A stretch of DNA of 64,000 nt from Komagataeibacter diospyri (GCF_006538165.1 NZ_BDLU01000065.1:1-64000); one strand, 5' to 3'; counted from the stretch's first letter, positions 1-8,594 are shown. Translations and numbers: made by a program. Notes: generated by a model not told the origin, from the sequence alone.

Positions 1-117
1 GAGAACTTCTTCTGCAAGCTCAAGGAGTTCAAGCGCATCGCCATGCGCAGCGAAAAAACAGACAGATCATTCGAAGCCATGATCTATCTCGTTGGCGCAA
101 TCATCAATTCAAGATAA
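1..117 (+). CDS. IS5-family transposase, C-terminal fragment
   Basis: The first 38 codons are open from base 1 and end at TAA 115-117. The fragment reads ENFFCKLKEFKRIAMRSEK, then continues to FEAMIYLVGAIINSR. This is the typical end of IS5-family DDE transposases, where the Glu of ENFFCKLK is expected to be the last acidic catalytic residue. The rest of the gene lies left of the window, so whether it is intact cannot be judged. It reads towards the 3' end of tsaD. Confidence 0.8.
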   Translation, partial: ENFFCKLKEFKRIAMRSEKTDRSFEAMIYLVGAIINSR

Positions 118-134
118 TTCCCAACAGGCCCTGA
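1..134 (+). mobile_element. IS5-type insertion sequence, right end
   Basis: The transposase fragment is followed by AATTCCCAACAGGCCCTGA at about 116-134. This resembles the right boundary of the repeat copy at 9.5 kb (ATTCCCAAACAGTTTCTGA). I infer that the terminal inverted repeat of the IS lies here. The exact end and target duplication cannot be set without the left end, which is outside the window. Confidence 0.5.
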
Positions 135-189
135 AAAAAAAGTAGCGCTAAAAAAATTTATTGTTCCTTATCAATAAGGTATTTCAGGC
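135..189. repeat. partial copy of the dispersed hairpin element (copy A)
   Basis: The segment TTTATTGTTCCTTATCAATA at 157-176 closely matches TTTATTATTCCCTATCAACA in the complete copy at 3.3-3.5 kb, and both continue to a TTTCAGG or CCTGAAAC boundary. The nested hairpin core is not present. It is either a degraded copy or flanking material shared with the adjacent IS end. Confidence 0.4.
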
Positions 190-245
190 GTTTTGTTGGC
201 TGCAAGGCAACCGCAATGCCCGATCGCTGGGGGAAGCGAATGCGT

Positions 246-1364
246 TCAGGCGGGCATGCTGTCCGCATCCACCGTCATGCGCTGCGTCATCTCCGACAGT
301 GGCCAGCGCGGGCGCGGGCGCATGGCGATATCATTGGGTATGGGCAGGCCAAGGGCCGTGCGTGCGCGCATGGTCTCGATCGCGGCCCATGCCACCATGA
401 CCGCGTTATCGGTGCATAACCGTAGCGGCGGGGCTGCGAAGGGCAAATCATGCGCAGTGGCGAATTCCTGCAGGCGTGCGCGCAGGACGCCATTGGCGGC
501 TACCCCGCCCGCCACGACCAGCGTGGTGGGGCGCTGCTCCATCATGTCCAGCGCGTGTCCAAGGCGGTCGATTACGATGTCGCTGACCGCCTGCTGGAAG
601 CTTGCGGCGATATCGGCGGCCTGCTGGCGGGGCAGGGCGGTGCGGACCTCGGCAGGCAGTTTCTGCGCCACGGCGGTCTTGAGGCCGGAGAAGGAGAAAT
701 CGCATCCGGCCCGCCCCAGCAGTGGGCGCGGCAGGAGTACGGCGTGCGGATCGCCCTCACGTGCAAGCTGTTCCACCGCCGGGCCGCCGGGCCAGCCCAG
801 GCCCAGCATCTTGGCCACCTTGTCGAATGCCTCCCCCGCCGCGTCATCAATCGTGCCGCCCAGCCTGCGGTAATGGCCAATCCCTTCCACCGCGATGCAC
901 TGGCAATGTCCGCCAGACACCAGCAGCAGAAGGTAGGGAAACGGCGCGCCATTGCTGGCGACACCGGGCAGGCGCGCGGTCAGGGCATGGGCCTCGATGT
1001 GGTTGACGGCAATGAAGGGCCGGTCCAGTGCGATGGCCATGCCCTTGCCCATGTCGGCCCCCACGATCAGGCCGCCAATCAGCCCCGGTCCGCAGCTTGC
1101 GGCAATCGCACCCAGTTCATGTGGCTGCATATCGGCCGCGCGCAGCGTGTCGCGCACCAGTGCTGGCAGCGCGCCAAGGTGGGCGCGGGCGGCGATTTCG
1201 GGCACGACCCCGCCGAATGGCACATGGCCGGATTGCGATAATGTCGTTTCTGCCAGGATCTGGCCGCCTGTCGTAACGATCGCGCAGGCCGTGTCATCGC
1301 ACGAAGATTCAATGGCCATAACGGGCGTTGGCAGATCGGGGCATGTCGGTTCGGTATGGGGCAT
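246..1364 (-). CDS. tsaD: tRNA N6-adenosine threonylcarbamoyltransferase TsaD
   Basis: TsaD transfers the threonylcarbamoyl group from threonylcarbamoyl-AMP to A37 of ANN-decoding tRNAs, acting with TsaB and TsaE in the cytoplasm. The 372-residue protein has the ASKHA nucleotide fold: MAIESSCDDTACAIV near residue 16, the metal-binding HIEAHAL motif in the middle, and late glycine-rich loops VVAGGVAANGVLR and CTDNAVMVAWA. It is about 30 residues longer than usual because of 15 residues before MAIESS and a C-terminal tail; an ATG at that Met is an alternative start. It is divergent from hemC with 71 bp between the starts, so their promoters must overlap. The 3' end faces the IS element. Confidence 0.95.
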   Translation of the reverse strand: MPHTEPTCPDLPTPVMAIESSCDDTACAIVTTGGQILAETTLSQSGHVPFGGVVPEIAARAHLGALPALVRDTLRAADMQPHELGAIAASCGPGLIGGLIVGADMGKGMAIALDRPFIAVNHIEAHALTARLPGVASNGAPFPYLLLLVSGGHCQCIAVEGIGHYRRLGGTIDDAAGEAFDKVAKMLGLGWPGGPAVEQLAREGDPHAVLLPRPLLGRAGCDFSFSGLKTAVAQKLPAEVRTALPRQQAADIAASFQQAVSDIVIDRLGHALDMMEQRPTTLVVAGGVAANGVLRARLQEFATAHDLPFAAPPLRLCTDNAVMVAWAAIETMRARTALGLPIPNDIAMRPRPRWPLSEMTQRMTVDADSMPA

Positions 1365-1435
1365 GGCGTAATTTACAATCCGGATGTGCCGAATGTCATC
1401 TTTCCTTTATCGCGGTGCGGTAATAGACACGCGAT

Positions 1436-2518
1436 ATGGAGTCCGCAAAGCCATCTGCCCCGTTTCCATCGTCCGCGCTACAGAAAGTCGCGGCCGAGGC
1501 CGCTGCACGCCAGCGAAAGGAAGCCACACATCCCGAACCCCACCGCCGGCAGCTGCCGCTGAAGGTCGGGACGCGCGCTTCCCCGCTGGCGCTGGTGCAG
1601 ACACGGGCGTTCCTGACGCTGCTGACCCGTTTCTGTCCCGTGCTGCGCGACATGGGCGCGTTCCAGGAACACCAGATCAGCACCACCGGCGACCAGGTGC
1701 AGAACCGCAAGCTGGCGGAAATTGGCGGCAAGGGCCTGTTCGCCAAGGAAATTCATGAAGCGCTGCTGGATGGCCGGATCGATTTTGCCGTCCACAGCCT
1801 GAAGGATCTCGAGACCACGCTCCCGCCGGGGCTGGTTCTGGCCTGCACCCTCAAGCGCGAGGATGCACGCGATGTGCTGATCCTTGGTCCTGGCTGTGGT
1901 GAGCCTGATCCTGCCGACCCGTATGCGGTCCTGCCGCATGGTGCGCTGGTGGGCTGTGCCTCCGTCCGGCGTCAGGCGCAGATGCTGCATGTGCGTCCCG
2001 ACCTGAAATTCGGCCTGCTGCGTGGCAATGTGCAGACGCGACTGGACAAGCTGGCGGCGCGGCAGTGCGATGCAACGCTGCTGGCCTATGCCGGGCTGCG
2101 GCGCCTTGGCATGGAAGACCGGGCCGATGTGATCCTTGACCCCACCATCATGGTGCCTGCGGCGGGGCAGGGAATTGTCGGGGTCACTGTGCGTGAAAGC
2201 GATGTCGAACTGCGTGAACTGCTGTCCGCGATCGAGGATTATGAAGCCCGCGCCGTCGCCACGGCCGAACGCGCGCTGCTGGCGGAACTGGATGGATCGT
2301 GCCGTACGCCGATCGGTGGTTACGCCCGCCTGATCCCGGTCGTGGCCGGTGGCGCGCCGGAACTGCATCTGACCGGCCTTGTTGCGCGCGAAGACGGGTC
2401 GTTCCTGCTCAAGCGTTCGATCAGCGGCGCACCGGGCGATGCGGCGCGTCTTGGCCGTGATCTTGGCCGCAGCCTGCGTGCTGACAGTCCTGCCGATATT
2501 TTTGTTGAACAGAAGTAA
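1436..2518 (+). CDS. hemC: porphobilinogen deaminase (hydroxymethylbilane synthase)
   Basis: HemC condenses four porphobilinogens into hydroxymethylbilane for haem synthesis. The core starts near residue 42 with LKVGTRASPLALVQT. HSLKDLETTLPPGL carries the catalytic Asp, CASVRRQAQ and LLRGNVQTRLDKL bind substrate, and DGSCRTPIGGYA carries the Cys that holds the dipyrromethane cofactor. The protein is 360 residues, some 40-50 longer than usual because of a polar Ala/Pro-rich N-terminal extension. The ATG at 1436 has only a weak ribosome site and I see no better ATG near the core, so the extension may be partly untranslated. hemD follows immediately. Confidence 0.95.
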   Translation: MESAKPSAPFPSSALQKVAAEAAARQRKEATHPEPHRRQLPLKVGTRASPLALVQTRAFLTLLTRFCPVLRDMGAFQEHQISTTGDQVQNRKLAEIGGKGLFAKEIHEALLDGRIDFAVHSLKDLETTLPPGLVLACTLKREDARDVLILGPGCGEPDPADPYAVLPHGALVGCASVRRQAQMLHVRPDLKFGLLRGNVQTRLDKLAARQCDATLLAYAGLRRLGMEDRADVILDPTIMVPAAGQGIVGVTVRESDVELRELLSAIEDYEARAVATAERALLAELDGSCRTPIGGYARLIPVVAGGAPELHLTGLVAREDGSFLLKRSISGAPGDAARLGRDLGRSLRADSPADIFVEQK

Positions 2519-2549
2519 CGATTCCATCCCTTCCGCCCGGTGCGCGGGG

Positions 2550-3248
2550 GTGATCGTGACCCGTCCGCCGCCGGGGCTTGCCCCCACCATGACGGCGGTG
2601 GCGGCGCGGGGACTGCATCCGATCGCCGCCCCCATGCTGCATGTCAGCCAGCGCACCCTTTCCACCGGTTCATTCCGTCCCGATGCCATTGTCCTGACCA
2701 GTGGACAGGCGGTGGGCAGCCTGACCGACCCGCAACTGCATGACATTCCCTGTTACGTGGTGGGGGACGCCACCGCGCGGCGTGCCCGTGCGGCGGGGTT
2801 TGTCCATGTGACTGCTGCATCTGGCACGGCGGATGACCTTCTGGTGCTGTTGCAGGCCGCCGTGCCGCCCGCCGCCCGGTTGCTGCTGGCGGTGGGGCAG
2901 GGTTATGGGCAGGAAATGGCAGTGGCGCTGCGCGGGCATGGATACCGTGTGCTGCGGCGCTGCGTTTATGTCGTGCGTGCGGCAACAGGCCTGCCATCCA
3001 ATGCTGTCGCGGCCCTGCAGGCGGGGCAGGTGAGGGCGGTGATGGTCTATTCCACCCGAACGGCGGAAGCTTTCATCACGGCCCTGACGCCAGCACTGGT
3101 GCCCCTGCTGCTGGGGGTGGAGGCCATCGCCATGTCAGACGGGGTGGCTGCCGCTCTTGGTGCGGGTGTGCGCTGGCGTGACATACGTGTGGCCGCCCGT
3201 CCTGATCAGGATGCCATGCTGGACTGCCTGTCCCATGATGCCGCCTGA
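2550..3248 (+). CDS. hemD: uroporphyrinogen-III synthase
   Basis: HemD closes and inverts ring D of hydroxymethylbilane. The product starts VIVTRPPPGLAPTMTAVAARG, the usual HemD opening, and later has VVGDATARRARAAGF and YSTRTAEAF, as expected for the two-domain HemD4 fold. Length is 232 residues with the GTG at 2550; GTG 2556 is equally possible, and the frame stays open upstream inside hemC, so the start is uncertain. HemD sequences are weakly conserved, and the assignment leans on these motifs plus position 31 bp after hemC, with which it should be co-transcribed. Confidence 0.85.
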   Translation: MIVTRPPPGLAPTMTAVAARGLHPIAAPMLHVSQRTLSTGSFRPDAIVLTSGQAVGSLTDPQLHDIPCYVVGDATARRARAAGFVHVTAASGTADDLLVLLQAAVPPAARLLLAVGQGYGQEMAVALRGHGYRVLRRCVYVVRAATGLPSNAVAALQAGQVRAVMVYSTRTAEAFITALTPALVPLLLGVEAIAMSDGVAAALGAGVRWRDIRVAARPDQDAMLDCLSHDAA

Positions 3249-3269
3249 AATCGGGTTGTCCCGGCAATG

Positions 3270-3299
3270 AAAAAAGGCCGGAAGCATATGCTCCCGGCC
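3270..3299 (-). terminator. Rho-independent terminator facing left (secB)
   Basis: GGCCGG and CCGGCC arms (3276-3281 and 3294-3299) enclose AAGCATATGCTC. Six A residues lie on the left side, so the minus-strand transcript has a stem followed by U6. It suits secB transcripts and may weakly stop hemCD transcripts from the other side. Confidence 0.75.
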
Positions 3300-3309
3300 C
3301 ATTCATCAG

Positions 3310-3457
3310 GGACTGTTTCAGAAATTCGGCAGACTGATAAGGACGTTTTTGGCGAAGCTTTTTTCAAAAGGCTTCGAAGAACGCCGCCTTTTTGAAAAAA
3401 GGCGACCCCCAGAAACTTTTATTATTCCCTATCAACAGGTTGTCCTGAAACAGCCTC
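3310..3457. repeat. dispersed nested-hairpin element, full copy B
   Basis: The boundaries GGACTGTTTCAG (3310) and CTGAAACAGCCTC (to 3457) form an imperfect terminal inverted repeat. Inside are two hairpins, GAAGCTTTTTTC...GGCTTC and GCCGCCTTTTTG...AAAAAAGGCG, enclosed by CGTTTTTGG and CAGAAACTTTT. The order of the two hairpins is reversed relative to copies C and E. It sits between convergent hemD and secB. Confidence 0.75.
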
Positions 3458-3477
3458 TGGTATCATGCCTGTATGGA

Positions 3478-3999
3478 TCAGGCGTGGCCCGGCGTCTGGT
3501 CGAACGAGTTACGCTTGGCCTGCCACAGCGCCACGAAGTCGATCGGCTGCAGCACCACGGGCGGGAACCCGCCATCGCGCGTGACTTCGCTGAGGATGTT
3601 GCGCACATACGGGAAAATCAGGCGCGGCACTTCCACCAGCAGGATCGGCTCGATCAGTTCGGCGGGCGGGCTGTTCAGTGTCGCGATCGCGGCATAGGAC
3701 AGTTCGGCAATGAAGACCGGGCGACCGGCGGGGCCTCCTTCCTGCTGCGGGGCTTCGCTGGCTTCGGCCTTTACGGTCAGGACAACTTCGAATACCGGCT
3801 GTTCCTGCTCAAGGCGGTTGGCCTGCACGTCGATATTGACCGAAATCTGCGGGTTCGTGCGCAGGGTTGCGAAGATTTCCGCACCGGCGGGCACCTCAAA
3901 CGAAAGGTCCTTGATATACTGCAGGTTGATTGCCAGCGGCAGCGCCGGGGGCGCGCTCTGGCCGTTTTCAGGGGTGGGCGGCTGAGTCGTGTCGGACAT
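3478..3999 (-). CDS. secB: protein-export chaperone SecB
   Basis: SecB holds precursor proteins unfolded in the cytoplasm and delivers them to SecA. The 173-residue product begins MSDTTQPPTPENGQ and enters the fold at LAINLQYIKDLSFEVP. It contains ILLVEVPRLIFPYVRNILSE and VTRDGGFPPVVLQPIDF, the most conserved part of the family. The frame is open 29 codons further upstream, but the ATG at 3999 gives the normal SecB start and length. It is divergent from the Tim44-domain gene, a frequent alphaproteobacterial arrangement. Confidence 0.95.
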   Translation of the reverse strand: MSDTTQPPTPENGQSAPPALPLAINLQYIKDLSFEVPAGAEIFATLRTNPQISVNIDVQANRLEQEQPVFEVVLTVKAEASEAPQQEGGPAGRPVFIAELSYAAIATLNSPPAELIEPILLVEVPRLIFPYVRNILSEVTRDGGFPPVVLQPIDFVALWQAKRNSFDQTPGHA

Positions 4000-4200
4000 G
4001 CTTGTCTGTATTCCCCAGGGATATGCGGAAAAAAGAAATGAATACCGTATTCTCTGGCCGTAGCATGGGTCCGCGGGTGATGCCATACCAGCTGTCGGAA
4101 TTTTAACGGTCCTTGCGCATTGTGCTGGCTCCGGGCGTTGCCTATGTTGTTGCGCAGGGTAATCTGGGCAGGGTGCCCGCCTGCATTATGGACGCGCGGC

Positions 4201-4887
4201 ATGAATTTTTCTTTTGGTCATTTTCCGCTGGATCTGATTGTTCTGGGGCTGGTGGCTGTATTCCTTGTTCTGCGACTGCGCAGCATTCTTGGCCGCCGGG
4301 TTGGCGCGGAACCGGCCCCGCGCCCCATGGCGCCGCCGCCCATGGCTGCAAATGTGGTGGAACAGAAGCCCGAGCCGCTGCCACCTGCCATTACCTATGA
4401 CATTCCCGCCCCCGATACGCGGGTGGGTGGCGTGCTGGCCCGTATCGGCACGCTCCAGCCCGGCTTCACCCCGCAGGATTTTGCAAAGGGGACCGAGGCC
4501 GCCTTCCGCCAGATCGTCGGCGCGTATGCGGCGGGGGACCTGAACGTACTGCGCCAGCGGCTGACGGCGGCGACATTCACAGCCTTCGAGGCCGCGATCC
4601 AGTCCCGGCAGCAGGCGGGCGAAGTCCTGCGCAGCGAAATCAAAGATATTACCGATATCGCCATCATTGGCGCCGACATTGACGAGACGGCCGGCCCCAG
4701 CCCGCTGGCCCGGATCGAGGTGCGGATCGTGTCCGACCAGATCAGCCTGACCGTGGACAGCAATGGCCAGCCCGTGGCCGGTGTGGATGCCGTGACGGAG
4801 TTTTCGGACCTGTGGACGTTCGAACGTCTGCTGGGCGTCAACACCGATGGCGCAGGCTGGCGTCTGGGGGCCAGCCGCAGCGCATAG
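4201..4887 (+). CDS. Tim44/TimA-domain inner-membrane protein
   Basis: The 228-residue protein has one N-terminal membrane helix (LDLIVLGLVAVFLVLRL, residues about 9-25), a Pro-rich linker, and a C-terminal Tim44-like domain from about residue 95 (DFAKGTEAAFRQIVGAYAAG through WTFERLL). Mitochondrial Tim44 tethers Hsp70 to the import channel; the bacterial relatives are anchored proteins of poorly known role. The ATG at 4201 is chosen because it places the helix at the N-terminus; the frame is open upstream. mltA follows 47 bp later, and the divergent neighbour is secB, consistent with a cell-envelope role. Confidence 0.85.
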   Translation: MNFSFGHFPLDLIVLGLVAVFLVLRLRSILGRRVGAEPAPRPMAPPPMAANVVEQKPEPLPPAITYDIPAPDTRVGGVLARIGTLQPGFTPQDFAKGTEAAFRQIVGAYAAGDLNVLRQRLTAATFTAFEAAIQSRQQAGEVLRSEIKDITDIAIIGADIDETAGPSPLARIEVRIVSDQISLTVDSNGQPVAGVDAVTEFSDLWTFERLLGVNTDGAGWRLGASRSA

Positions 4888-4934
4888 GCCGTCCTGCCAT
4901 AATTTACCGACAAATCCGTGATCAGTCTGTGCGT

Positions 4935-6149
4935 ATGAAAGTAATGAAGCGTATGGCGCCTTTATGCGCCGTTCTCACCCTGTGCGGATGTCATGTCGGG
5001 GAAAGCCCCAATCTGGGCGCCCCCCGACCCCCACACGGCTCCCATCATAAATCCGGTCATGCCCGGCCCGTGTCCTTCAGTGCCCTGCCGGGGTGGAAGG
5101 ATGATGCACTGGAAGACGCCCTGCCGGTTTTCCTGCAGGACTGTCACAAGGTCGGCAGCCTTCCTGCAGACAGCACGCTGGGCGGGACAGACATAAAATA
5201 TGCCGGGCGGCAGGTCGGTGACTGGCAGGCTGCCTGCAATGCCGCGCGCGACGTGCGTACCGGCGACCGTGCCGCCGCACGGGCATTTTTTGAACAGTGG
5301 TTCGTGCCATACACCCTGCCGGTCGGCAAACGGACGGATGGCACGCTGTTCACCGGGTATTATGAACCTGAAATCCGTGGTTCCCTGCGTCGTGGCGGAA
5401 TTTACCAGACCCCGGTCTATCGCCGTCCGCCCGATCTGGTGCGCGAACGCGACGCGCAGGGCAAGGTCGTGACGGGCCGCAGCCGGGACGGGCAGATCGT
5501 GCCGTACTGGAGCCGCGCGCAGATTGACCAGGGCGCGCTGGCGCATAAAAAGCTTGAACTGTTGTGGCTGGCGGACCCGGTTGACCTGTTCTTCCTGCAG
5601 TTGCAGGGCGCGGGCCGCGTGCGCCTGCCCAATGACAGGGTGATCCGCCTTGGCTTTGACGGCCTGAATGGCCAGCCTTATGTGCCACTGGGTCGTGTGA
5701 TGGTGGCGCAGGGCCTGCTGCGCGCCGATGACGTGAACATGGCGTCCATCCGGGGCTGGCTTGAGGCGAATCCGGACAAGGCCATGAACATGATGGAACA
5801 GAACCCCAATTATGTCTTTTTTCGTGAACTGGACCATGATGATGCGCAGGCCGGTGCGCCGGGCGCACTGGGCGTGCCATTGACGCCGGGCCGTTCCATG
5901 GCGGTGGACCGGGATTTCATTCCGCTCGGAAGCCCGGTATGGGTGCAGGCGCAGGTTCCGCAGGATGGACATCCCACAACATGGAACCGACTTGATTTCG
6001 CACAGGATCTGGGCACCGACATCAAGGGGCCTGACCGCGCCGACCTGTACATGGGCTGGGGACCGGAAGCGGCACAGGCGGCGGGCAACCTGCGTTCGAC
6101 CGGGCAGATGGTCGTGCTGGTACCCCGTGGTGCCGAACCGGCAAAATAA
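4935..6149 (+). CDS. mltA: membrane-bound lytic murein transglycosylase A
   Basis: MltA cleaves the MurNAc-GlcNAc bond of peptidoglycan, forming 1,6-anhydro ends. The 404-residue product has a lipoprotein signal with lipobox LCGC near residue 18, then the MltA domain (FTGYYEPEIRGS, VDLFFLQLQGAGRV) and a C-terminal 3D domain (DFAQDLGTDIKGPDRADLY) that carries the expected catalytic Asp. The ATG at 4935 gives a proper lipoprotein signal; an ATG six bases downstream of it (second Met of MKVMK) is possible. It lies 47 bp after the Tim44-domain gene. Confidence 0.93.
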   Translation: MKVMKRMAPLCAVLTLCGCHVGESPNLGAPRPPHGSHHKSGHARPVSFSALPGWKDDALEDALPVFLQDCHKVGSLPADSTLGGTDIKYAGRQVGDWQAACNAARDVRTGDRAAARAFFEQWFVPYTLPVGKRTDGTLFTGYYEPEIRGSLRRGGIYQTPVYRRPPDLVRERDAQGKVVTGRSRDGQIVPYWSRAQIDQGALAHKKLELLWLADPVDLFFLQLQGAGRVRLPNDRVIRLGFDGLNGQPYVPLGRVMVAQGLLRADDVNMASIRGWLEANPDKAMNMMEQNPNYVFFRELDHDDAQAGAPGALGVPLTPGRSMAVDRDFIPLGSPVWVQAQVPQDGHPTTWNRLDFAQDLGTDIKGPDRADLYMGWGPEAAQAAGNLRSTGQMVVLVPRGAEPAK

Positions 6150-6206
6150 GATATACAGGTCCAAACACCAGATCCGCATGGGCGGAGTGAAGAGCGTAGT
6201 AGATCA

Positions 6207-7097
6207 ATGACAGGGCGACCCCGCGCGGGGCAGGCTTGCGCACCCGAAACCCGCCTGCCGCGGACTGTCCGCTATCCCGAGGGGCCGCACCTGCTGGTGC
6301 GTGGCGACTGCATCCGGGCCATGCGCCGCATGGAACCGGACAGCGTGGACGTGGTCGTGACCTCGCCGCCGTATAATATCGGTCTGAAATACCGCACGTA
6401 CCGCGACCGGCTGGCAGAAGACGGCTATCTGGACTGGATGGTTGATGTCGCGCGTGAGGTGCGTCGCGTCATGCGTCCTGATGGGTCATTCTTTCTTAAT
6501 GTCGCGGGTTCCTCGGCGCAGCCATGGCTGCCGTTTGAACTGATGGTCCGGCTGCGTGAACTGTTCGTGCTGCAGAACCATATCACCTGGGTCAAGTCGA
6601 TTTCGGTGGGAACGGAAACGCATGGACATTTCAAGCCGGTCAACAGCCACCGTTACCTTAACCGCAATCACGAACACCTGTTCCATCTGACACGTACGGG
6701 CAATGTCGGGCTGAAACGTCTGGATATTGGTGTGCCCTACATGGACAAGTCCAATATCGTGCGCCGGGGCCACCGGCAGGACCGGCGATGCCGGGGCGAT
6801 ACATGGTTCATCCCGTATGAAACCGTGCAGGGCAAGGCACAGAAATTCCATCATCCCGGCACATTTCCCGTGCTGCTGCCGCAGATGTGCATCCGCCTGC
6901 ATGGCAAGACCGCACCCGTGGTGCTGGACCCGTTCATGGGTACGGGCACCACGCTGGTCGCCGCCGTGCGCGAAGGGGGACGGGGCATCGGAATCGACCT
7001 TGATACCATCTATGTCAATGTCGCGCGGCAAAGGGTACGGCAGGCCATGCAGGCGCAGGTGGATGGCGTGGCCGGGACAGGTGATCGAAAACTTTGA
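6207..7097 (+). CDS. orphan site-specific DNA methyltransferase (beta class, N4/N6 type)
   Basis: The 296-residue protein contains LLVRGDCIRAMRRM, catalytic motif TSPPYNIG near residue 53, and after a variable region DPFMGTGTTLVAAVREGG and GIGIDL, the AdoMet site. The order (PPY motif before FxGxG) is that of beta-class amino-methyltransferases such as CcrM. The SPPY form is usual for N4-cytosine enzymes, but adenine enzymes can share it, so the base is not settled. No restriction endonuclease gene is adjacent, so it looks like a solitary modification or regulatory methylase. It lies 57 bp after mltA. Confidence 0.85.
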   Translation: MTGRPRAGQACAPETRLPRTVRYPEGPHLLVRGDCIRAMRRMEPDSVDVVVTSPPYNIGLKYRTYRDRLAEDGYLDWMVDVAREVRRVMRPDGSFFLNVAGSSAQPWLPFELMVRLRELFVLQNHITWVKSISVGTETHGHFKPVNSHRYLNRNHEHLFHLTRTGNVGLKRLDIGVPYMDKSNIVRRGHRQDRRCRGDTWFIPYETVQGKAQKFHHPGTFPVLLPQMCIRLHGKTAPVVLDPFMGTGTTLVAAVREGGRGIGIDLDTIYVNVARQRVRQAMQAQVDGVAGTGDRKL

Positions 7098-7113
7098 TGG
7101 TTTTCATTTAAAC

Positions 7114-7133
7114 GATTATTTTGACAAATAATC
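7114..7133. promoter_or_regulatory. 20-bp palindrome before the peroxidase gene
   Basis: GATTATTT and AAATAATC form perfect 8-bp arms around TGAC. It ends 48 bp before the ATG of the peroxidase gene, in an AT-rich patch. It has the shape of an operator for a dimeric regulator, but no known consensus is matched with certainty. Its short AT-rich stem is weak for a terminator. Confidence 0.35.
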
Positions 7134-7181
7134 CCTGAATCGGCCAGAAACCCATTCAAGCAAGGGACAGGGGGTCTGTGG

Positions 7182-8594
7182 ATGTCGGTTAAAAAAGCAG
7201 TGGCGGCGTTAATGGCTGCGGGTATCGTGGCGTATGGCGGGACGGTCGCCTATCTGACCCATTTCGATCATGCGACCGCACCAGCACCTGCGGGGGCAGG
7301 GATGGACGCGACATCGTCTGCGGCGCTGAATGTCATACGTGAAGCCCGTTGCGATTACTGCCACGCGGCCAAAGTTGACCTGCCGTTCTATTTCAGCCTG
7401 CCCGTTGCCAATACGCTGATGAGCCATGACCGGGACCAGGGGCTGAGGCATTTCCGTGTTGAACCGGTCATCAATGCCCTGCAGAACGGTGGAGTGCCCG
7501 ATCAGGAACCGCTGGCCCGCATTGAAGAGGTCATCAACCAGAACCGCATGCCGCCCACGCTGTACCTGCTCATGCACTGGCATGCCCATCTGTCGGCGGC
7601 CCAGCGGGAAAGCATGCTGACATGGATTGCGCAGGTGCGCCGCCAGCATTATGCGACACCCGGCGTTGCCGACCGCTTTGCCGCCGAACCGGTGCAGCCC
7701 GTGCCCGAATCCGTGCCGGTGGACAGTCACAAGGTTGCGCTGGGCCAGCGCCTGTTCTTTGACCGCAAGCTGTCTGGTGATGGCACGCTGAACTGCGCCA
7801 GCTGCCACAGCCTGCAGCATGGTGGCGTGGACGGGCTGGTTACCGCGACCGGCATCCATGGACAGAAGGGGCCGATCAATGTCCCTACCGTTTATGATGC
7901 GGTGTTCAACAAATGGCAGTTCTGGAACGGTCGTGCGGGCACGCTGGCGCAGCAGGCGGCCGGCCCGGTCATGAATCCGGTCGAGATGGGATCGCATGAC
8001 TGGACATCGGTTGCGGCCCGCCTGCGTGAAGATCCGACTTATGCCCCGGATTTCCAGGCCGCTTATGGCAGCGATACGATTGATGAAAACACCATTACCG
8101 ACGCCATTGGTGAATATGAAAAGACGCTGGTGACGCCCGACAGCCGCTTTGACCAGTATCTCAAGGGGGATGACGCAGCGCTGAACACGCAGGAAAAGCA
8201 TGGTTATGCGCTGTTCAAGCAGGTTGGCTGTTCAGGCTGCCATACCGGCCCGTCCATGGGCGGACAGGCGTTCGAGCCGCTGGGGCTGGAAGGTAATTAT
8301 TTCTCGGCCCGTGGCGGCAAGCTGACGGATGCGGACAAGGGACGCTTTGAAGTGACCCACGATCCCGCCGACATGGAACGCTTCAAGGTGCCCAACCTGC
8401 GCAACATCGCGCTGACCGGTCCGTATTTCCATGATGGCAGTATCAAGACGCTGGACGGGGCCGTGCGTGACATGGCGCGTTACCAGACGCCGGATCACAA
8501 CATTTCTGATCAGGACGTGGCGGATATCGTGGCGTTCCTCAACACCCTGACCGGGCGTTATCAGGGCGAGACCCTGCAGAACGCGGCACAGTAA
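7182..8594 (+). CDS. three-haem cytochrome c peroxidase family protein
   Basis: The 470-residue protein starts with an uncleaved-anchor-like segment (AVAALMAAGIVAYGGTVAYL). An N-terminal haem-binding domain follows (CDYCH near residue 60, then VINALQNGG and NRMPPTLY). The classical di-haem peroxidase/MauG part comes next, with CASCHSLQHGG and CSGCHTGPSMGG haem sites and the late KVPNLRNIALTGPYFHDGS motif. Such enzymes reduce H2O2 in the periplasm using cytochrome c or quinol-derived electrons. The extra N-terminal haem domain resembles E. coli YhjA-type enzymes and suggests electron entry from quinol. It is a separate unit with its own terminator. Confidence 0.9.
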   Translation: MSVKKAVAALMAAGIVAYGGTVAYLTHFDHATAPAPAGAGMDATSSAALNVIREARCDYCHAAKVDLPFYFSLPVANTLMSHDRDQGLRHFRVEPVINALQNGGVPDQEPLARIEEVINQNRMPPTLYLLMHWHAHLSAAQRESMLTWIAQVRRQHYATPGVADRFAAEPVQPVPESVPVDSHKVALGQRLFFDRKLSGDGTLNCASCHSLQHGGVDGLVTATGIHGQKGPINVPTVYDAVFNKWQFWNGRAGTLAQQAAGPVMNPVEMGSHDWTSVAARLREDPTYAPDFQAAYGSDTIDENTITDAIGEYEKTLVTPDSRFDQYLKGDDAALNTQEKHGYALFKQVGCSGCHTGPSMGGQAFEPLGLEGNYFSARGGKLTDADKGRFEVTHDPADMERFKVPNLRNIALTGPYFHDGSIKTLDGAVRDMARYQTPDHNISDQDVADIVAFLNTLTGRYQGETLQNAAQ

